A DNA stretch of 64,000 nucleotides from Eretmocerus hayati (lineage: Eukaryota; Arthropoda; Insecta; Hymenoptera; Aphelinidae): NCBI GenBank assembly GCA_029851415.1, contig CM056741.1:174637021-174701020 (forward strand), read 5' to 3'. Under the pieces are notes generated by a model. The model worked only from the letters and a program-made list of their open reading frames with translations, was not told the DNA's origin and did no database searches. Positions 59,530-64,000 of the stretch are shown in pieces. How positions within the stretch are numbered: the first letter of the stretch is position 1; each line of letters starts with the position of its first letter. A program made the translations under genes and the position numbers.

Positions 59530-62500
59530 GACCAATTCCATGTAAGATCAGACAGTCGAAAATTGCTCAAGTCTCAAATTTCTTCCAGGATGAAATCTAT
59601 GTCTCTTAGGACAAATTAACGAGACACGTATTTTTGCGTTTTGCCCTATCATGCTCTGACTCGGAGTTATCGAATTTTTTTGATTCAATGGGCATTTCGA
59701 GAAATTAGCAAGTTTGATCGATATAAATGCAATTCTCCGTGTGTAATGGCCTTCGTCGAGATAAGACTTGTTCAGGGGGGTCAAGTAAGTTATATTGCAC
59801 CAGAAAATCTTGGTACAGAAACACAATTAGTGAGCAGGATCCACAAAAATCGATTTTGGCCGGCATCGAGGGAAGTTGATTATTTCAAGATAATCATCCT
59901 CAATTTTGATGGGAATTTTCTGTGAACTCGTTGAAACATGAGGAACAGAATGTATTTAGTCCGGTTTGCGCGACGTAGCGCAGAGTGGCGCTAAAGACTA
60001 TTTTCTGGATTTAATCGTTATAACTTTCTTTTCATGATCGTTCGGACAGATTGAACTCGTAATGAGTCAGTGGAGTGCTCCGTCGATATTTGGACGCTTC
60101 TATCCACGCCAATGGCTGTTGAAGACTGATTTCCTCATTTCTCATTGCATTCATCCCTCTTATTAATCCGCAGGATTTCCGAGAAGTTGGCGTATCTCGA
60201 AATTTTCGATATCTCGTCTTTGTGTGAGAATGAGCATCTAATGAGCGTGGTTGTGTCAAACTAACTATCTTTTGATATGTTTTGATTTTGATGTTTTTGT
60301 TGTGATAAAAGTGAGGTTTTGTTGTGCTTCCTACTTCTTATATTCAATCCGCGGAATGCAGAGTTTATCAATCGAAAAGTGTGTTGTGAGGCATCAAATT
60401 GGTGATATCTCAGATTTTGAAAATGCGCCGTGTTCTTCTAAGATAGATATAAATGCGTGCCTCAAATTTGGGATCAGTGTGAGCAAGAGTACAGATGTAA
60501 CCAAACTTGGAGCCGACACTATGAAAACAGATGGGTTTGGAGTTTTTTTTTTAATTTTGATGTAATATTGCCATAAGTAAGCGATTCGTTGATAACGAAT
60601 GATGAAACAGGTGAGTTTTAATTGAAGTTTACTCTAAGCACGATACTCTAGAAGTTACATTGCGTATAGCATCGTGTTGAATGTCTATAAATTTATATGC
60701 CTGAATCCCGAATAAGGTATCTTTTTCTATCTTTCGCGTGACGGTTTTCCAGAATTTATGATATCTATTTTGTCAACTGTTGATCTTCATTGTGTATTTC
60801 TCTCGCACTTCATTCGCGAAGAGTATGATTGCAGCTTCGAGAGAAAAAAAGTTACGCAGTTTTGTGATGAAGCAGAGATTTACATGGCGTAAAGTTTTTT
60901 TACATCAGTGCAGAGGAAGCAAGTGCTTTTCCACATCATTCCCCTTTTTTCTCAGTAGTAAATCAATTGTATCATTAGTAATAATTATATCAGAAATTTG
61001 AAACCATGTATCGATCGTATCTTTTTACCATCTGAGCTGATTCACTTTGATCGCTCTCGCTCCACTCACGCACTGTCGCATCAACTACAAACAGACATGC
61101 GAGTCATAGATATTTCACACCATTTTACTGTTCGTCGTGCTCAAAGAATGGATCCTCGTAGCCTTAAAAAAAGTAAACATCTTCATTTCAAATTCATTCA
61201 AATTAAGGTGAGAAGTTTTGACCGATCAAATTTGGTAACGGCACCGTAATTTGGATGGTGAAAATTGCTTGGTGCATTTTCAGGTGCCAACACCAAAACT
61301 CCCGTCCTCTCTTAGAAGGAACTTATGGGAACCGACTCACTGCTGGGCGAAGAATTTGATTGAGGAAGACACAGGAATGGTATATTTCACACCAAATTTA
61401 TGAATTTGTAGCTCGCTTTTGAGCGATTCATTTTCGAATCCAGCAGCAGGCGGATGTTAGAAGAGTCGCTCGGAAGCGGGAAACCTAATGAATGATGTGC
61501 CAATACCATTTAATTGCAATTTTGCAATCTTGTAAGCACCTATATTGAAAAATTGCGAAAAGTTGTATTTTAAAAGAGTCATCGAGTAATGAATTTGCTC
61601 TTTAAATATATGTTTCAAGGCTTTCAATATCTGGCTCTATAGATCAATCTACGGAGATAGTTACTTATTAAAACCCGGCTAAAATTTTGAAGACTATCCC
61701 ATAAAGAAAAATATCTCCAAGATGAAAAAGGCGTAAAAACGCGTAATTTAGAAAAGATGCCTGTGCCATTTTTATAAAGACGTCAATCATAGAGATTTCT
61801 ATATTCTATATAAAGGGAATCCAAGAGAAACCAACCAATACCACGAAAAACAGCTGGCAATTCCTTCTGTTAAAAAAAGTTGAAACAATATTTCAATTTA
61901 TAATTTTATGAGTAAAGCTTTTACTTGAAGTGGCAAATCACGATTATAATAATCACGAAACATAATGATCTGTAAATTTGATACACTTGAGGGTTGTTTT
62001 GTCCCACTTATTACTTCAGTTTTCAACGCACGTGAACTTTAAGAATCAGCGCGCTTGCGCGCGTGTCGAGTTCTAGTCTTATCTGAAAGACAGGATATAC
62101 TCCACGCCATACTTGTGTCGAATAATAACACAAGTCTGATATCATAGATGAGTCAAACTTAAATTTGATAGCATCGAAGCATCATATAGTATTACATTCA
62201 CAATCTTAAAAAACAAGTTCTAACAATAAAATCCAGAAAATGATCTTTAGCGCCAGTCTGCGTCACGTCGCGCAAACCGGACCAAGTGCATTTTGTTCTT
62301 CAACGAGTTCACAGAAAATTTCCCATCAAAATTGAGGATGATTATTTTGAGCTATTCAACTTCCCTCGATTTCGGCCAAAATCAATTTCTGTGGATCCTG
62401 CTCACTAATTGTGTTTCTGTACCAAGATTTTCTGGTGCAATATAACATACTTGAGCCCCCTGAACAAGTCTTATCTCGTTGAAGGTCATTACACACGGAG

Positions 62501-62705
62501 AATCGCATCTATATCGATCAAACTTGCTAATTTCGCGAAATGCCCATTGAATGAAAAAAAATCGATAACTTCGAGTCAGAGCATGATAGGGCAAAACGCA
62601 AAAATACGTGTCTCGTTAATTTGTCCTAAGAGACATATATTTCATCCTGGAAGAGATTTGAGACTTTAGCAATTTTCGACTGTCTGATCTTACATGGAAT
62701 TGGTC
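59530..62705. mobile_element. 3.2-kb element with ~490-bp inverted ends and TTA duplication (Harbinger-like)
   Basis: Terminal inverted repeats start GACCAATTCCATGTAAGATC and extend to about 60020 on the left and back to about 62212 on the right, roughly 90% alike by eye. TTA lies outside both ends (59527-59529, 62706-62708), the 3-bp type made by PIF/Harbinger. The middle has no recognised transposase. One possible spliced pair, 61018-61214 (AAG|GTGAGA) and 61285 onward (TTTTCAG|GTGCC), is of unknown meaning. Confidence 0.6.
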
Positions 62706-62760
62706 TTAAATAGTATAATTTGCAATATCATATTTGTATGATACACTTGATCAATCCTTA

Positions 62761-63032
62761 CTGAAAATAATGGCTCATTACAATTTTTCCTAAAGTTGAA
62801 TCGATAAATTAGGTGATCAATTGAGTCATTCATCAAAATTATTTGACTTTATTAAGATCTAACGGGGTTATGGACCATATCAACTGTTCGGTGATTCATA
62901 AGCAATCGCTCAGATGGTCCACGTTATTTGATCAATTTCGATATTCTCGAATATTTTCGATGAATGACCCAATTAATTAGCTAATTGATTGACTTAACTC
63001 TAGAAAACATTTTAATGAGCCATTATTTTCAG
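62761..63032. mobile_element. Mariner-type MITE, intact ends
   Basis: The perfect 20-bp terminal inverted repeat CTGAAAATAATGGCTCATTA is flanked by TA on both sides; 272 bp. A decayed relative lies at 56273-56515. Confidence 0.8.
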
Positions 63033-63436
63033 TAGGGATAGATCTAGTACGTATGGACGTATAAATTTATATATCATGTCTCTTGTTTCCTATTTTTTCC
63101 TAGATAGAAGCATACAGAGACTTCGTGGCTGTGACAATTCCTGTCATTGTCAGAAATTGTCAGGGAATTTCTTCAAATTTCTATGATGTATTTAACTAAA
63201 CTTATCACAAATATTGGTTTTCGGGCTCATTTTCGGGCATATCCACACGTGTGAGTGTTTTGAGAGTCAGCGGGTTCAATTGATACGGATAAGTCAAGGT
63301 ACAAAATGCTTACGTCGAAACTCTGGTAGGATTGAGGATGGTAAAATATGAATTCTATTCAAGAGCAAGAATGAACACGCTTATCAAGTATTCTGCTGGT
63401 ATCCGGTGGAAAGGTTTAAAAAAAACTTTTATGCTA

Positions 63437-63640
63437 TTCTGTGCGCAAAGTTGTGCGTAAATGGTCATTTAGACGCTTGTATGCCGTGTGCAAATGGCGA
63501 ATTCCGTGTGCGAATTCCAAAACTGTGCGCAAATTTTTTTTTGCGCACGCCGCAAATCACTCAACCGTGTGCATATTGGTAATTTGCGCACTGTGCGAAC
63601 ATAAATTAGTGCGCAAATATCGTTTGCGCACGGGAAAATC
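63437..63640. repeat. Cluster of about ten GTGCGCAAA/TTTGCGCAC motifs
   Basis: Copies or near-copies of GTGCGCAAAT occur in both orientations across about 200 bp, for example near 63441, 63453, 63489, 63526, 63542, 63582, 63611 and 63623. The spacing is irregular, so this is not a simple tandem repeat. Confidence 0.6.
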
Positions 63641-64000
63641 AGATCTCTTTGAACTGAAGATGAAACTTAGAATCGTGCAGTCCAGGCTGTAGAATGTGAG
63701 TACAAGATTGATGGAAATTTCCAGAAACCACGATGATTGGATGTATTTCGCGCCAAGTTTATGAGTCTGTAGCTCGCCTCTGAGCGATTGATTTTTGGCT
63801 TCAGTCACAGGCCGAGATCGATATAATCACCCGAAAACGGGGGACTTCATGAAAGAAGGGCAAGAGATATTTTATACATTTTTACAGACTTCCAAATATT
63901 GGAAAATCACATAACCAGATTTAGAATCTGAATCTCGAAATGAAGAGTTTTTTTTTTTTTAATATTTTCCATAATATTTTTTCAGTCGGGGGGCTCCGCC
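63641..64000. other. Right edge without a supported gene
   Basis: 63745-63835 is a diverged copy of 61380-61470 (shared TTTATGA, TGTAGCTCGC and GAGCGATT). A poly-T run lies at 63950-63960. Confidence 0.4.

Overview
The window is insect nuclear DNA. It is AT-rich, its genes are split by GT-AG introns, and it holds Copia elements with an initiator-tRNA-Met-type primer site, a P-element-type transposon, CR1/jockey-like LINE sequence and many small inverted-repeat elements. The species cannot be named. The transposon mix would suit a hymenopteran or another insect, but that is inference. Nearly everything between 1 and 50.8 kb is mobile or repetitive DNA. The clearest host gene is SPG7/paraplegin at 51.5-55.5 kb on the minus strand; I could splice it by eye into a complete 779-residue model. 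Two other pieces may be host genes: a Myb/SANT-like DNA-binding gene at 3.2-5.7 kb (minus) and an orphan terminal exon of a Mut7-C (EXD3/Nibbler-type) protein at 47.85-48.2 kb (plus).

Layout. 1-2 kb: decayed gag-like frames on the minus strand, one running off the left edge. 3.2-5.7 kb: the Myb/SANT-like gene, with a ~315-bp tandem array in an intron. 6.5-12 kb: unassigned minus-strand ORFs and a small hairpin element. 12-14.6 kb: the 5' part of a Copia element (gag plus a separate leader exon). 14.6-21.8 kb: a 7.2-kb foldback transposon with an 8-bp target duplication. A truncated LINE sits inside one arm, and a 1.7-kb palindromic element with its own 5-bp duplication sits inside the other. 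22-23.8 kb: two tandem arrays. 24.0-33.1 kb: a Copia element with 227-bp LTRs, target duplication, primer site and polypurine tract, whose single gag-pol frame carries four nonsense codons. 33.6-35.1 kb: a hairpin element and the 5' LTR plus leader of a third Copia-like element. 35.1-36.1 kb: a ~270-bp satellite. 36.3-40.0 kb: a Tigger/pogo-like shell filled by two large palindromes, one almost perfect. 40.2-41.45 kb: a third palindrome.

41,710-47,774 is an apparently intact P-family transposon. It has perfect 30-bp terminal inverted repeats, a perfect 8-bp target duplication, a six-exon THAP-plus-transposase gene and candidate DDE residues. It ends 68 bp before the splice acceptor of the Mut7-C exon. 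After SPG7, 56-63.6 kb holds a series of small DNA-transposon derivatives with TA, TTA or TTAA target duplications and several hairpins.

The transposons form a nested history rather than a pathway. A foldback element entered a Copia leader. A LINE and another palindromic element then entered the foldback. A younger Copia split a small ORF. The P element is the structurally freshest insertion seen.
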